Part shown: positions 16,419 through 26,324 of the stretch, one piece after another | Layout: each line of letters starts with the position of its first letter | Numbering within the stretch: the first letter of the stretch is position 1 | Notes under the pieces: model-generated | Database searches by the model: none | What the model saw: only the letters and a program-made list of their open reading frames with translations | What the model was told of the DNA's origin: nothing | Translations under genes and position numbers: made by a program | Origin: Lactobacillus kefiranofaciens | Lineage (GTDB): Bacteria; Bacillota; Bacilli; Lactobacillales; Lactobacillaceae | DNA length: 49,166 nt | Direction: 5' to 3' | Assembly: GCF_900103655.1 (NCBI RefSeq) | Contig: NZ_FMXC01000014.1 | Span: 1 to 49,166 of the forward strand

Positions 16419-17963
16419 ATGGAACAAAAAACAATTATCGAAATGAATCATATCGTCAAAGACTTTAATGGTTTCAAAGCCAATAACGATATCAATCTCA
16501 AGTTGGCCCAAGGTGAAATTCTCGCCCTCCTTGGCGAAAATGGTGCAGGCAAATCAACCCTGATGAGTATTCTATCCGGTTTGCTTGAGCCTACATCCGG
16601 AGAAATCAAGGTGAACGGTAAACCAGTTAAAATAGCTAATCCTACTGTCGCTAAGGAATTAGGCATTGGGATGGTCCACCAGCATTTCATGCTCGCCCAC
16701 TCTTTTACTGTTTTGGAAAATATTATTCTTGGTCACGAAACCACTAAAGGCCCAATGCTTGATATTAAAAAAGCACGTGAAAAAGTATTAGCTCTATCAC
16801 AACGCTACCATCTAGCAATCAATCCTGATGAAAAAGTCGCTAATATCACAGTGGCTCAGCAACAAAGGGTAGAAATTCTTAAAGTGCTCTACCGTGGCGC
16901 TAATATTTTAATTTTCGATGAACCCACTGCAGTTTTAACCCCACAAGAGATTACGGAGTTCATGCATATTCTAAACGGATTAGCTCATGAAGGAAAATCG
17001 ATTATTTTAATCACCCACAAACTAGAGGAAATTAAACAAGTTGCTGACGAAGTAACGATCATTCGAGCGGGAAAAGATGTTGGGACCTATCAGGTTAGAG
17101 AAATTAGTGACCAACGCATGGCCGAATTAATGGTAGGTCACGCTGTGCAGATGAAGTTGACCAAAAAAGCGGAACATTTAGGTTCAAATGTCCTTCAGGT
17201 TAAGGACCTGCAAGTTAAAGAAAGTCGCGGCAATTTAGCCGTTAAAGGCTTATCCTTCTCGATTCGCGCAGGCGAAATTCTTGGGATTGCCGGAATCGAC
17301 GGCAACGGACAAGATGAACTAGTCGAGGCGATCACCGGTTTGCGTCACGTTGATCAAGGTTCTGTGATTATCAAAGGTCAAGATATGACTAACAAACCTA
17401 CCCGCAGGATTACTGAGCAAGGTGTCGCTAGCATCCCCGCTGATCGACAAAAATATGGCCTTATCTTGCAAATGTCAGTCGCTGACAATTTAGTTCTGCA
17501 AAGCTACTACCACCAGCCTTTTTCTCATCACGGGATTATCAACTTCGCTGCTATCAAAAAACATGCTCAAGCCGCAATTAAAAAGTTCGATATCCGTACT
17601 CCTAACAGCAATTTAGTAGCCGGCGAACTCTCAGGTGGTAACCAACAAAAAGTGATTATCGCACGTGAACTTGAACGCAATAGCGATTTAATCATTGCCT
17701 TCCAGCCAACTCGTGGTCTTGATGTGGGCGCGATTGAATACATTCACAAGCAATTATTAAAAGAACGTGCGGCTGGAAAAGCCATCTTGCTCGTTTCTTA
17801 TGAATTAAGTGAGATTATGCAGTTATCTGATCGCATTCTAGTTTTGCATAATGGACAAAAATCCGGTGTTGTTAAGCCACACGAGACCAATGAAACTGAA
17901 TTAGGTCTACTAATGACCGGCGTGAAGAAAGAAGGAACTAAACTTGATCAAAGTCTCAGCTAA
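16419..17963 (+). CDS. nupA: nucleoside ABC transporter ATP-binding protein (two ABC domains)
   Basis: 514 aa from ATG 16419 with AGGAAG at 16404-16409; the upstream in-frame start lies inside the attenuator hairpin and is rejected. The RbsA/MglA-type layout has two tandem ABC domains. Domain 1 has Walker A GENGAGKST, the Q-loop segment GMVHQHFML and Walker B ILIFDEPTAVL. Domain 2 has a degenerate P-loop GIDGNGQDEL and a full signature LSGGNQQKVIIARE, as usual for sugar and nucleoside importers of this class, where one site is weak. The Walker B region of domain 2 reads LIIAFQPTRGLD, with Phe-Gln replacing the usual acidic pair, again typical of this subfamily. It energises the two permeases encoded downstream. 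Confidence 0.9.
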   Translation: MEQKTIIEMNHIVKDFNGFKANNDINLKLAQGEILALLGENGAGKSTLMSILSGLLEPTSGEIKVNGKPVKIANPTVAKELGIGMVHQHFMLAHSFTVLENIILGHETTKGPMLDIKKAREKVLALSQRYHLAINPDEKVANITVAQQQRVEILKVLYRGANILIFDEPTAVLTPQEITEFMHILNGLAHEGKSIILITHKLEEIKQVADEVTIIRAGKDVGTYQVREISDQRMAELMVGHAVQMKLTKKAEHLGSNVLQVKDLQVKESRGNLAVKGLSFSIRAGEILGIAGIDGNGQDELVEAITGLRHVDQGSVIIKGQDMTNKPTRRITEQGVASIPADRQKYGLILQMSVADNLVLQSYYHQPFSHHGIINFAAIKKHAQAAIKKFDIRTPNSNLVAGELSGGNQQKVIIARELERNSDLIIAFQPTRGLDVGAIEYIHKQLLKERAAGKAILLVSYELSEIMQLSDRILVLHNGQKSGVVKPHETNETELGLLMTGVKKEGTKLDQSLS

Positions 17964-19092
17964 AGCCAAACACTACTTAGTACCAATTATCTCCGTATTT
18001 GCCGGCTTTCTAGTCGGTGCAATTATTATGCTCATCTGGAGCTACAATCCAATTACCGCTTATGCTTCCATGTTTACTAGCGCATTAGGCAACATGAACG
18101 GCTTAGGTGAAACAATCCGTGAAGCTACACCGCTAATCTTTACCGCGATTGGTTTTGCCATTGCCTCTAAAGCTGGCTTTTTTAACATTGGATTGCCAGG
18201 GCAAGCTCAAGCAGGCTGGCTTACTTCGGTCTGGGTAGTTTTAGCCAATCCAAATTTACCCAAGTATATTCTATTACCATTAGCAATTATCGCAGGCGCC
18301 TTCGCCGGAGCTATCGTTGCCGGAATCGCTGGTTTCTTGCGTGCCTACTTTGGTACCAACGAAGTAATCACCACGATCATGCTTAACTATATCGTCCTCT
18401 ATCTTTGCCAATACCTCATGCAACAAATAATGCCAGCTAGTTTACGTAATGACACCGATACCACTAAGAATATCCCTGCTAATGGGAGTTTGCACTTAGA
18501 CTGGCTCAGTCAACTTTTCGGCAACTCCCGTATCAATGCCGGGATTTTCCTCGGGATCATCGCATTATTAATCTATTGGTTCCTAATGAAAAAGACTACT
18601 GTCGGTTTTGAGATTAAAGCAGTTGGTCTGAATCCCTTTGCTAGTCGTTATGCTGGAATGTCAGCTAAAAAAAATATTATTCTGTCTATGCTGCTTTCTG
18701 GAGCCTTTGCTGGAATTGGTGGTGTAGTTCAAGGCCTAGGCACTTATCAAAACTACTTCACCCAAACCAGCAGCATTGCTATTGGTTGGGATGGTCTTTC
18801 CGTAGCCTTATTAGGGAATAGCACTGCATGGGGAATTTTAATCGCGGCGTTGCTCTTCTCTACCCTGAAGATTGGGGGACTGGGGATGCAAACCGTAGCT
18901 GGTGTTCCTTATGAAATTGTCTCCATCGTTATTGCTGCTATTATCTTCTTCATCGCTATCAAATACGTCTTTGACCTGCTATTCAAAGTCAAGAAGACAA
19001 CTACTGAGCAACATCCCCTCAAAAAAGGTGAAGAAATTGGTCCTGATAACGGTGTCGATGGCCCCAACCTTAAGTTACAAAAAAAAGGATAA
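17944..19092 (+). CDS. nupB: nucleoside ABC transporter permease 1
   Basis: 382 aa from TTG 17944, overlapping the ATPase gene by 20 nt, with AAGAAGGAAC at good distance upstream; no later start leaves the first membrane helix intact. About ten hydrophobic segments, and family hallmarks such as GLGETIREATPLIFTAIGFA, ASKAGFFNIGLPGQ and YFGTNEVITTIMLNYI place it with the BPD_transp_2 permeases (RbsC-like, YufP group). The last 35 residues form a charged cytosolic tail. It pairs with the permease at 19098, which starts 5 nt after its stop. The reading is uninterrupted and all expected segments are present. Confidence 0.9.
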   Translation: MIKVSAKAKHYLVPIISVFAGFLVGAIIMLIWSYNPITAYASMFTSALGNMNGLGETIREATPLIFTAIGFAIASKAGFFNIGLPGQAQAGWLTSVWVVLANPNLPKYILLPLAIIAGAFAGAIVAGIAGFLRAYFGTNEVITTIMLNYIVLYLCQYLMQQIMPASLRNDTDTTKNIPANGSLHLDWLSQLFGNSRINAGIFLGIIALLIYWFLMKKTTVGFEIKAVGLNPFASRYAGMSAKKNIILSMLLSGAFAGIGGVVQGLGTYQNYFTQTSSIAIGWDGLSVALLGNSTAWGILIAALLFSTLKIGGLGMQTVAGVPYEIVSIVIAAIIFFIAIKYVFDLLFKVKKTTTEQHPLKKGEEIGPDNGVDGPNLKLQKKG

Positions 19093-19097
19093 TCTAC

Positions 19098-20054
19098 ATG
19101 AATTTTGAATCATTACTTGCATTAATCGTTTCTTCAACTCTAGTCTATTCCGCTCCACTGATTCTAGCTTCATTAGGAGGTGTCTACAGCGAAAACTCCG
19201 GTATCGTCAACATCGGATTAGAAGGCATCATGACTGTTGGTGCCTTCACTTCTATTATTTTCAATCTTACCTTCGCTCATGCTTTGGGCTCTGCTACTCC
19301 TTGGATTGGTGCCTTAGTCGGAGCTATCTTCGGTTCGATCTTTTCCCTATTGCACGCTTTTGCAACTATTAATCTTCGCGCAGACCATATTATTAGCGGT
19401 ACGGTACTCAATCTGCTTGCTCCACCTTTAGGTGTATTCTTGATCAAAGCAATTTATGAAAAAGGACAAACGCCTAATATTACCGCTAATTTTGGTTATA
19501 CCAACATTCCCGGTTTAGCAAACATTCCAGTGATTGGCAAAATCTTCTTCACCAATACTTCGGCTCCAGCTTGGTGGGCTATCATTATCACCATTTTTCT
19601 CTGGTGGGTGCTTTATAAAACTAGGCTGGGCCTGCGTTTACGCTCCACCGGTGAGAATCCGCAAGCAGCTGACATCTTAGGGATCAATGTTTACAAGATG
19701 CGCTACATTGGTGTTCTAACTTCTGGCTTTATGGCTGGTTTAGGTGGTGCTGTTTTTGCTCAATCGATTTCTGGCAACTTCTCCATTTCAACAATTGTCG
19801 GTCAAGGCTTCATGGCCTTAGCAGCAGTGATCTTTGGTAAATGGAATCCGATCGGTGCTATGCTTTCTTCCTTATTCTTTGGCTTTGCTCAAAGTTTGAG
19901 TATTATCGGCAATCAATTGCCGGGTATTGCCAAGATTCCAACCGTTTATATGCAGATCGCGCCATACGTAATCACGATTGTAGTATTGGTATTATTCTTA
20001 GGTAAATCTGTTGCTCCTGCTGCCGATGGTGTTAATTATATTAAGTCTAAATAA
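19098..20054 (+). CDS. nupC: nucleoside ABC transporter permease 2
   Basis: 318 aa, ATG 19098 with AAAAGGAT upstream. A BPD_transp_2 family permease (YufQ group) with eight or more membrane segments. Signature stretches include YSAPLILASLGGVYSENSG, NIGLEGIMTVGAF and GLRLRSTGENPQAADILGIN (the cytosolic coupling loop facing the ATPase), then GQGFMALAAVIFGKWNP. Last gene of the operon. Only a very weak hairpin (GGTTT/AAACC at 20076-20091) follows before the convergent rpiR-family gene, so readthrough in that direction is possible. Confidence 0.9.
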   Translation: MNFESLLALIVSSTLVYSAPLILASLGGVYSENSGIVNIGLEGIMTVGAFTSIIFNLTFAHALGSATPWIGALVGAIFGSIFSLLHAFATINLRADHIISGTVLNLLAPPLGVFLIKAIYEKGQTPNITANFGYTNIPGLANIPVIGKIFFTNTSAPAWWAIIITIFLWWVLYKTRLGLRLRSTGENPQAADILGINVYKMRYIGVLTSGFMAGLGGAVFAQSISGNFSISTIVGQGFMALAAVIFGKWNPIGAMLSSLFFGFAQSLSIIGNQLPGIAKIPTVYMQIAPYVITIVVLVLFLGKSVAPAADGVNYIKSK

Positions 20055-20084
20055 TTTATTTGCTCTTTATTATGTGGTTTGTAA

Positions 20085-20924
20085 TTAAACCTTTTGACTA
20101 GAAATTATTTCTTCATGTTTCTTAATATGTTCTACGCGCCGATCATCTTGCGATATCAAAATTAAGAAAATAGCCTCGATCATCGTAAAGGCTGCAACTC
20201 TTGAGAAGTAATATTGCGTTTGTAAAACAGTTTGTCTAACTGCTGTTTGTAAATGATAATCCGATTCTAGTGCAATCGGCGAATCAGAGCGATTAGTAAT
20301 CGTAATTATTTTCATCCCTTGTTGTTGGGCCACCTTAATTTGTTTGAGTAAAGCCGCAGATTCACCGGAATTAGAAATAACCAACAGGACATCTTCATGT
20401 CCGAGATTCATTGTTTGGGCAATTGCCGTTTCGACATTACCGCCCGAAGCCATGGCAAACAGGCCTATTTGGTTAAATTTATAAACCGCATCGGCAGCAA
20501 TAGGATAGGTGTCACCTTCTGCAGAAACCTGAATCACACGACTATGAGTTAAAATATCTAACACTTTTTTTAGCTTTTGACTATCAACATTTAATAAGGT
20601 CGCTTCGATTTCTGCCACCTTATTATCATCAATTTGCTTTAATGAAGTTTGTAAGTCATCCTTAGCAATATTTTGCAAAGAATGGCTTTTTTCATTGCCT
20701 GCTACCTGAGCCAACTGAATTTTCAGATCATGAAATCCCGCTAATCCTAAGTTATGACAAAAACGTGTGACCGAAGCGCCACTTACCTTCGCTAAATTTG
20801 CTAACTCAGAAATGGTACAATTTACTATTTGCCCTGGATTTTCAATAATTTTTTGTGCAATTTTTTGATCACTTTGCGACATGGATTGTAATTCACTATA
20901 GATCTGATTGATAATACTTGCCAT
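20085..20924 (-). CDS. RpiR/MurR-family transcriptional regulator
   Basis: 279 aa. The N-terminal HTH_6 domain (about 1-77) has the family pattern QKIAQKIIENPGQIV..TISELANLAKVSGASVTRFCHNLG. A C-terminal SIS sugar-phosphate binding domain (about 125-250) shows LLVISNSGESAALLKQIKVAQQQG and ITITNRSDSPIA. Such proteins usually control adjacent sugar-phosphate genes in response to a phosphosugar. It is divergent from the rpiA-like gene, with three GAAA...TTTC inverted sites between them. GGAAGGGAG before ATG 20924 is the ribosome binding site. The ligand is unknown; a pentose phosphate is a fair guess from the neighbour. Confidence 0.85.
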   Translation of the reverse strand: MASIINQIYSELQSMSQSDQKIAQKIIENPGQIVNCTISELANLAKVSGASVTRFCHNLGLAGFHDLKIQLAQVAGNEKSHSLQNIAKDDLQTSLKQIDDNKVAEIEATLLNVDSQKLKKVLDILTHSRVIQVSAEGDTYPIAADAVYKFNQIGLFAMASGGNVETAIAQTMNLGHEDVLLVISNSGESAALLKQIKVAQQQGMKIITITNRSDSPIALESDYHLQTAVRQTVLQTQYYFSRVAAFTMIEAIFLILISQDDRRVEHIKKHEEIISSQKV

Positions 20925-20967
20925 ATTTTAACTTCTCCCTTCCTATTACTAGAAGTATATCTTATTA

Positions 20968-21095
20968 GAAAAAAATTTTCATAATTTTTAGATATGCTAA
21001 ATTTTTTTAATTTTGTATTGGCTGTAACTTATTTTCATACTAATATAATTTATGTAAATAATTTTCAGATTAACAAACTTTATGAAAATAATTTC
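20968..21095. promoter_or_regulatory. candidate RpiR operators between divergent genes
   Basis: Three similar dyads lie in the rpiR-rpiA gap: GAAAAAAATTTTC at 20968-20980, GTAAATAATTTTC at 21054-21066 and GAAAATAATTTC at 21084-21095. GAAA/TTTC half-sites are the form reported for several RpiR-family regulators. The DNA is AT-rich, so chance matches are possible; the common spacing and location support the call. Confidence 0.4.
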
Positions 21096-21098
21096 GAG

Positions 21099-21785
21099 GT
21101 GACCATTATCAATAATATTAGCAAATTAGCTATCAGCAAAATTAAAACTGGCATGACGATCAGTCTGGGCGGCGGTCATAATGTTATAAATTTAGCAGAA
21201 GAGTTACATCAAAGCTCAATTACTAACATTACCTTATGCTCACCATCTGAATTGACACGCATGAACTGTAAAATGTTGGGCATGAACGTTCATCCTCTAG
21301 ATGAAATCAAACGGATTGATCTGGCATTCGATGGCTGTGACAGTGTTGACTATCAACTGAACGCACTGAAAAGCGGCGGTGGCATTCATTTATTCGAAAA
21401 GATAGCTGCTCAAATGTCAAAAGAATACATTCTGCTAGTACCCGAAAAACGAGTTCAAAAAGAACTTTCTAGTAAAGTTCCACTTTGTATCGAAGTTGCA
21501 GAACCAGCAATTAAGCAAGTTTTAAATAAATGCCCAAACTTGAAGCTGCAAGCAAATATTCGCTTAGATCAAAAAGTGGCAGCGCTAGCTAGAAGTCCTG
21601 AAGGCAATCTACTGATTGATGCCTTTGCAAAAAACTGGCGGGAAATTGATCAAATTAACCAGAAAATTTGCAACACAAATGGTGTTGTTGCTACTTCCTA
21701 CTTTAAGAACTTAGCAACAAGTTTAATAACTACAAATACTCAAGATAAAGCAATTGAAATTAAGAAAGGTGATTTAAATGACTAA
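21099..21785 (+). CDS. rpiA: ribose-5-phosphate isomerase A family protein
   Basis: About 228 aa if begun at GTG 21099. RpiA interconverts ribose-5-phosphate and ribulose-5-phosphate. Family motifs are ISLGGGHNVINLAEEL (usual SGST loop altered to GGGH), IDLAFDGCDSVDYQLN with the catalytic-type acidic residues, and LKSGGGIHLFEK. The start is unclear: an in-frame ATG at 20994 would add 35 hydrophobic residues foreign to RpiA. GAGGTG at 21096-21101 looks like a ribosome binding site, which would point to the rare ATT (21105) or ATC (21108) codons. The altered substrate loop suggests a paralogue acting on another sugar phosphate. The gene overlaps the start of the next one and is probably RpiR-controlled. 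Confidence 0.75.
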   Translation: MTIINNISKLAISKIKTGMTISLGGGHNVINLAEELHQSSITNITLCSPSELTRMNCKMLGMNVHPLDEIKRIDLAFDGCDSVDYQLNALKSGGGIHLFEKIAAQMSKEYILLVPEKRVQKELSSKVPLCIEVAEPAIKQVLNKCPNLKLQANIRLDQKVAALARSPEGNLLIDAFAKNWREIDQINQKICNTNGVVATSYFKNLATSLITTNTQDKAIEIKKGDLND

Positions 21786-22769
21786 ATATAATTGGGGCAT
21801 GATTGGAACTGGCTGGATAGCTCTCATGAGATGGCTGATGCTTTGAACGCAGTTAATGGCCAAGTATATGCCGTAGCAGACGTTAATGAAGAAATGTTAA
21901 AGAAGTTTGCTAGTGAAAAGCACATCAAGAAAACTTATAGCAATCCTGATGACTTGATTGCCGATCCGAACGTCGACATTGTTTACATTGCCACCCCTCA
22001 TACCTTCCACTATGACTACATCAAGAAGGCATTGAACGCCAACAAGCATGTCTTTTGTGAAAAAGCAATCACTGTCAACGCGCGACAATTCGACGAAGTC
22101 GAAAAGTTGGCTCAAGAAAAAGGATTGATTTTAACTGAAGGCTTCACCCTCTACCATATGCCAATCTATCAAAAGGTACTCAACCTAATCAAAGATAGTA
22201 AATTGGGCCAAATCAAGATGATTCAAGTCAACTTTGGCTCTTTAAAGGATTACGATCCTAAGAATCGTTTCTTCAACAAGGATTTAGCTGGTGGCGCCTT
22301 GCTCGACATCGGTGGTTATGCAACCGCCTTTGCCAGAACGTTCTTAGACGAAGCTCCAGAAAGTATTTTAACCTCAGTTAAATTCTTTGAAACTGGCGTT
22401 GATGAGCAGTCTGGAATTATTATGAATAATACCAAAGATCAAATGGTGGTCATGGCTCTGTCAATGCGGGCCAAGCAACCAAAGCGCGGCGTGGTTTCTG
22501 GAACTAAAGGCTACGTCGAAATTAATCAATATCCGCGTGCAACTGAAGCTGATATTACTTATACTGCCAGTGCCCATGAAGAAAAGCACGAAAAAATCTC
22601 TGCTGGAGACAGCGACAAGGCCTTGCAATATGAAGTTGCTGATATGCAAAGATATATTGATCAAGGCCACGATGATGGTCAACTGCAGATGTCGCATGAT
22701 ATTGCACATATTTTAACTAGCGTACGGACCACATGGGGGATGAAATATCCTTTTGACGACGCAAAATAA
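21778..22769 (+). pseudogene. Gfo/Idh/MocA-family oxidoreductase, frameshifted near the N-terminus
   Basis: ATG 21778 follows AAAGGTGAT and overlaps the rpiA-like stop. It reads MTKYNWGMIGTGWIA, the expected Rossmann start, then goes out of frame at GCTCTCATG (21820-21828). Deleting one CT of CTCT restores ...GTGWIAHEMADALNAV... and joins the long frame that continues to 22769. The remainder is normal for the family: VDIVYIATPHTFHYDYIKKAL, the EKAI motif (CEKAITVNARQF) and the C-terminal beta domain. An in-frame TTG at 21792 opens the long frame but lacks the NAD-binding glycine motif. NAD(P)-dependent sugar oxidoreductase activity is expected of the intact gene; this copy is inactive unless the CT unit is lost again. 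Confidence 0.85.
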
Positions 22770-22794
22770 AACTCATATAAATATTTAGTTTTAG

Positions 22795-22838
22795 AAAAAA
22801 GCATCCCTGAATGAGAAAAATCTCATAGGGATGCTTTT
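22795..22838. terminator. bidirectional terminator, hairpin-family copy 1
   Basis: The long stem AAAAGCATCCCT-x-ATGAG / CTCAT-AGGGATGCTTTT lies between the convergent oxidoreductase pseudogene and purD, with A- and T-runs on both sides, so it can end both transcripts. Near-copies of the same hairpin sit at 36483 and 38865. Confidence 0.85.
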
Positions 22839-22919
22839 ATATATACAGAAATTTTTCAATACATTACTGAAAGTTGAAAGCACCAAAACTGACTAGATTT
22901 CTTAATTGAAACTCTTATT

Positions 22920-24176
22920 TTATACTTTCAGTGCCTTATCACCAATATCATAACGATAAAATGTATGAGGAATATTCAAACTATTTAAATACTCATAAAC
23001 ATTAGTTTGTGATCTTTTTAAATCTTCAGACTCACTAATCACCATCAAGATACGTCCACTGTTATTTTGTAAATTAGATAAATCACCTGATACATTTGCA
23101 TAATCAATATAGACTTTATCACTTTGAGGTAATTTACCTAATTTTATCTGCATAGGATTTTTTGGATAACCTTCTGCGCAGAGAACAACACCAAGAATTG
23201 CCTGATTATTTTCTTCAATTTCTGGCATCACATCCTCATTGATAGCTGCATCAACAAGTTGAGCAAAATCTGTTTTCATTTTCGGTAAAACAACTTCGGT
23301 TTCCGGGTCACCTAGACGAACATTATATTCAATCACCTTAGGCCCTGAACTTGTCATCATCAATCCAATATAAAGCACGCCATGATAATGATATTGTCCA
23401 GCAATTAAACCTTGGATAGTTGGCTTAACAATTTTTTCAATCATCTCTTGTCGATCGTGTTTGCTAAGTTGGGGTAATGGACAATATGATCCCATGCCTC
23501 CGGTATTTGGACCCTGATCACCATTTCCAACACGTTTATGATCCTGAGCCATCGGTAAGATACGATATTGATCTTCGGATACAACTACAAACATCGAATA
23601 TTCTGGCCCAACTAAACATTCTTCAAGCACAAGTCTCTTTTGGCCACCAGAAAACATTGCTCTAATTGTCTTTTGTGCTACTTCTTCATCAGACGCAATT
23701 GTGACGCCTTTTCCACCTGCTAAGCCATCTTCTTTAATAACTACCGGATAGGAAAAATTCTTTAATCCAGCAATACATTTTTGAGGACTATCAAAAGTTT
23801 CATGCATAGCAGTAGGAACTTTATATTTATCCATAAATTTCAATGCATATTCCTTAGAACCTTCAAGCTGAGCAGCACGCTGATTAGGACCGAAAATTTT
23901 CTGACCAGCTTTAGTAAACTTATCTACAATTCCAGCACATAAAACATTTTCTGGTCCAACAAAAGTCCAACTAATATGATGTTCTTGAGCAAAAGCAAGC
24001 AAGCCATCTAAATCCATTTCATTCAAATTGACATTTTTTACGCCAATAGTCTGCATCCCGCTATTACCCGGAGCACAATAAACTTCTTCAACTAGTGGAC
24101 TTTCTTTGAATTTTTTTGCTACAGCAAATTCACGTCCACCTGAGCCAACGACCAGAATTGATAATTTATTTTCCAT
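22920..24176 (-). CDS. purD: phosphoribosylamine-glycine ligase
   Basis: 418 aa, the normal length. It joins phosphoribosylamine and glycine to GAR using ATP, the second step to IMP. The N-terminal motif is VVGSGGREFAVAKKFKESP, the ATP-grasp core includes FVGPENVLCAGIVDKF and VIKEDGLAGGKGVTIA, and GGMGSYCPLPQLS and EYNVRLGDPETEVVLP are conserved PurD blocks. Last gene of the purC-D operon, 12 nt after the purN-purH fusion gene, and followed at about 80 nt by a bidirectional terminator. All active-site blocks are present. Confidence 0.96.
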   Translation of the reverse strand: MENKLSILVVGSGGREFAVAKKFKESPLVEEVYCAPGNSGMQTIGVKNVNLNEMDLDGLLAFAQEHHISWTFVGPENVLCAGIVDKFTKAGQKIFGPNQRAAQLEGSKEYALKFMDKYKVPTAMHETFDSPQKCIAGLKNFSYPVVIKEDGLAGGKGVTIASDEEVAQKTIRAMFSGGQKRLVLEECLVGPEYSMFVVVSEDQYRILPMAQDHKRVGNGDQGPNTGGMGSYCPLPQLSKHDRQEMIEKIVKPTIQGLIAGQYHYHGVLYIGLMMTSSGPKVIEYNVRLGDPETEVVLPKMKTDFAQLVDAAINEDVMPEIEENNQAILGVVLCAEGYPKNPMQIKLGKLPQSDKVYIDYANVSGDLSNLQNNSGRILMVISESEDLKRSQTNVYEYLNSLNIPHTFYRYDIGDKALKV

Positions 24177-24188
24177 TTGAGTATCCTA

Positions 24189-26324
24189 TTAATGTCTGAA
24201 ATGTCTATAACCAGTAAAGACCATTGCAATGCCATATTTATTAGCAGATTCGATTGACTCTTGATCACGAACAGAGCCACCTGGTTGAACAATCGCCTTA
24301 ATCCCATGTTTACCAGCATATTCAACACAATCACCAAATGGGAAAAATGCATCAGAAGACATTACCGCTGTATTGTCTATCGCCTCACCCGCATGCTTCA
24401 CCGCAATCTTAGCTGAATCAATTCGATTAGGCTGGCCAGCTCCAACACCTAAAGTTCGTTCATTATTTGCTACAACAATTGCATTTGACTTGGTATGTTT
24501 TACTGCCTTTAAAGCAAACATCATTGTCTTAAGTTGCTGCTCAGTTGGCTTAACATCAGTTACGCATTTCCAGTCTGCAACATTTTCATTTAAAACATCT
24601 TGTTCTTGCATTAACAAACCACCCATTACCGATACAGTTTCGTAACGTACTGGTTCATTTTCGTGTGAAAAATCTAGTTGCAAAAGACGAATATTCTTTT
24701 TCTTTTCTAAAACCGCAAGAGCATCATCATCAAAGCCTGGTGCGATCACAATTTCTAGAAAAATCTTATGCATCTTTTTTGCAGTTGCAAGATCAACTTG
24801 ACGATTCAATGCAATTACTCCACCAAAGATAGAAATCGAATCAGCCTCATATGCTCTATCCCATGCTTCTTCAAGTGTTTTCCCTCGACCAATACCACAT
24901 GGATTCATATGCTTCATAGCTACTACAGTAGGTTCAGCTTGAAACTCACGAATAGCACGTAGTGCTTCATCAGCGTCTTTGATATTGTTATAAGACAATT
25001 TCTTACCATGTAGTTGTTCAGCTTGTAAAACAGAAAACTTTTTTGGTAATGCGTCTTCATAAAGCCACGCTTTTTGGTGAGAGTTTTCACCATAACGCAT
25101 CTTTTGTTTTAAGTCATACGTTAAGGTCAGTTTTTCAAGATCTTCTAATCCGGTCTGCTTAGTCAAATATTCAGCAATCAAAGCATCATAAGCTGCCGTA
25201 GTTCTAAATACTTTAGCAGCAAGTTCTGCTCTAGTTTTTAAGTTAGTATCACCATTTTCGGTAATTTCTTTAAGTACTCGATCATAATCAGCTTGATCTG
25301 TGACTACCGTTACACTAGCATAATTTTTTGAAGCTGCTCTAAGTAAACTTGGTCCACCAATATCAATGTTTTCAATAGCATCAGCTAATTCAACATTAGG
25401 CTTCTCGATAGTTTGCTTAAATGGATACAGGTTAACACAAACCAGATCAATGGTATGAATGTTGAGCTTCTCCAATGTTTTCATATGTTCAGGTTTATCT
25501 CTTTCAGCTAAAAGTCCACCATGGATGTATGGATTTAAAGTTTTAACCCGACCATCTAAAATTTCAGGAAAACCAGTTATTTCTTCAACACTAATTGTTT
25601 TAATGCCTGCTTCATCAAGCTTTTTCTTAGTACCACCAGTTGAAATAATCTCATAATGATTTTCGACTAATCCTTTTACAAAAGGAACTAAATTTGTCTT
25701 ATCACTAACACTGACCAATGCACGTTTCACTTTATTGCCTCGTTTCATTCTTGTTTGAATAACTTCACTAACTGCCATTGGAAAAAGCTCATGCTCTGTT
25801 TCATGAACCCTCGTCTCTAATGTTTCTTCTGTGTCATCAGGATAAATAGGAACTGCTTTTTGAGCAATAATCGGGCCATGATCAAGACGTGCATCAATAA
25901 AATGAACGGTTACTCCCGTCTTATCAATTAACCCCCTTTGATAATCTGCAAAAGCTCTCGCAATGGAATTTAATCCTGGATATTTAGGCAAAAGAGCAGG
26001 ATGAAGATTCACAATTGAGTCAGGATATTCATTCAAAATAGTTGAACCAACAACTCTTAAATAACCAGAAAGAATAATGAAATCAATCTTGTATTCTTTT
26101 AAAACTTTAAGAAGACGAGCTTCATAAGCTTGCTTACTACCGCACTCTTTTACTGAAAATGTTTCATAAGGAATACCTAGTCTTTGTGCTCTTTTAATTA
26201 CAGGAGCATTAGGATGGTTACAAAACATTAATGCTTCAGTTCCAGGAATTTCTCCTGCTTGAAATTTTTTAGTTAAAACTTCAAAATTGGTTCCATTTCC
26301 TGAAGCTAAAATTGCAATTTTCAT
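24189..26324 (-). CDS. purNH: PurN-PurH fusion: GAR transformylase joined to AICAR transformylase/IMP cyclohydrolase
   Basis: 711 aa, one frame where most bacteria have two genes. Residues 1-195 are PurN (start [15 protein letters not shown]; catalytic Asn106-His108 in NLHPALLP and Asp148 in [10 protein letters not shown]). Residues about 199-711 are Pur[44 protein letters not shown], and the closing GYRHFRH. The two formyl-transfer steps are thus on one chain. At the junction GAGG lies 7 nt before GTG 25730 (codon 199), exactly where a separate purH would begin. PurH may therefore also be made alone, and an indel may have merged the genes. purM overlaps its start by 4 nt. Confidence 0.9.
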   Translation of the reverse strand: MKIAILASGNGTNFEVLTKKFQAGEIPGTEALMFCNHPNAPVIKRAQRLGIPYETFSVKECGSKQAYEARLLKVLKEYKIDFIILSGYLRVVGSTILNEYPDSIVNLHPALLPKYPGLNSIARAFADYQRGLIDKTGVTVHFIDARLDHGPIIAQKAVPIYPDDTEETLETRVHETEHELFPMAVSEVIQTRMKRGNKVKRALVSVSDKTNLVPFVKGLVENHYEIISTGGTKKKLDEAGIKTISVEEITGFPEILDGRVKTLNPYIHGGLLAERDKPEHMKTLEKLNIHTIDLVCVNLYPFKQTIEKPNVELADAIENIDIGGPSLLRAASKNYASVTVVTDQADYDRVLKEITENGDTNLKTRAELAAKVFRTTAAYDALIAEYLTKQTGLEDLEKLTLTYDLKQKMRYGENSHQKAWLYEDALPKKFSVLQAEQLHGKKLSYNNIKDADEALRAIREFQAEPTVVAMKHMNPCGIGRGKTLEEAWDRAYEADSISIFGGVIALNRQVDLATAKKMHKIFLEIVIAPGFDDDALAVLEKKKNIRLLQLDFSHENEPVRYETVSVMGGLLMQEQDVLNENVADWKCVTDVKPTEQQLKTMMFALKAVKHTKSNAIVVANNERTLGVGAGQPNRIDSAKIAVKHAGEAIDNTAVMSSDAFFPFGDCVEYAGKHGIKAIVQPGGSVRDQESIESANKYGIAMVFTGYRHFRH

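Noticed and set aside
20076-20095. Terminator between nupC and the rpiR-family gene
   Set aside because: The stem is only 5 bp (GGTTT/AAACC) and lies within the regulator gene end; too weak to claim.
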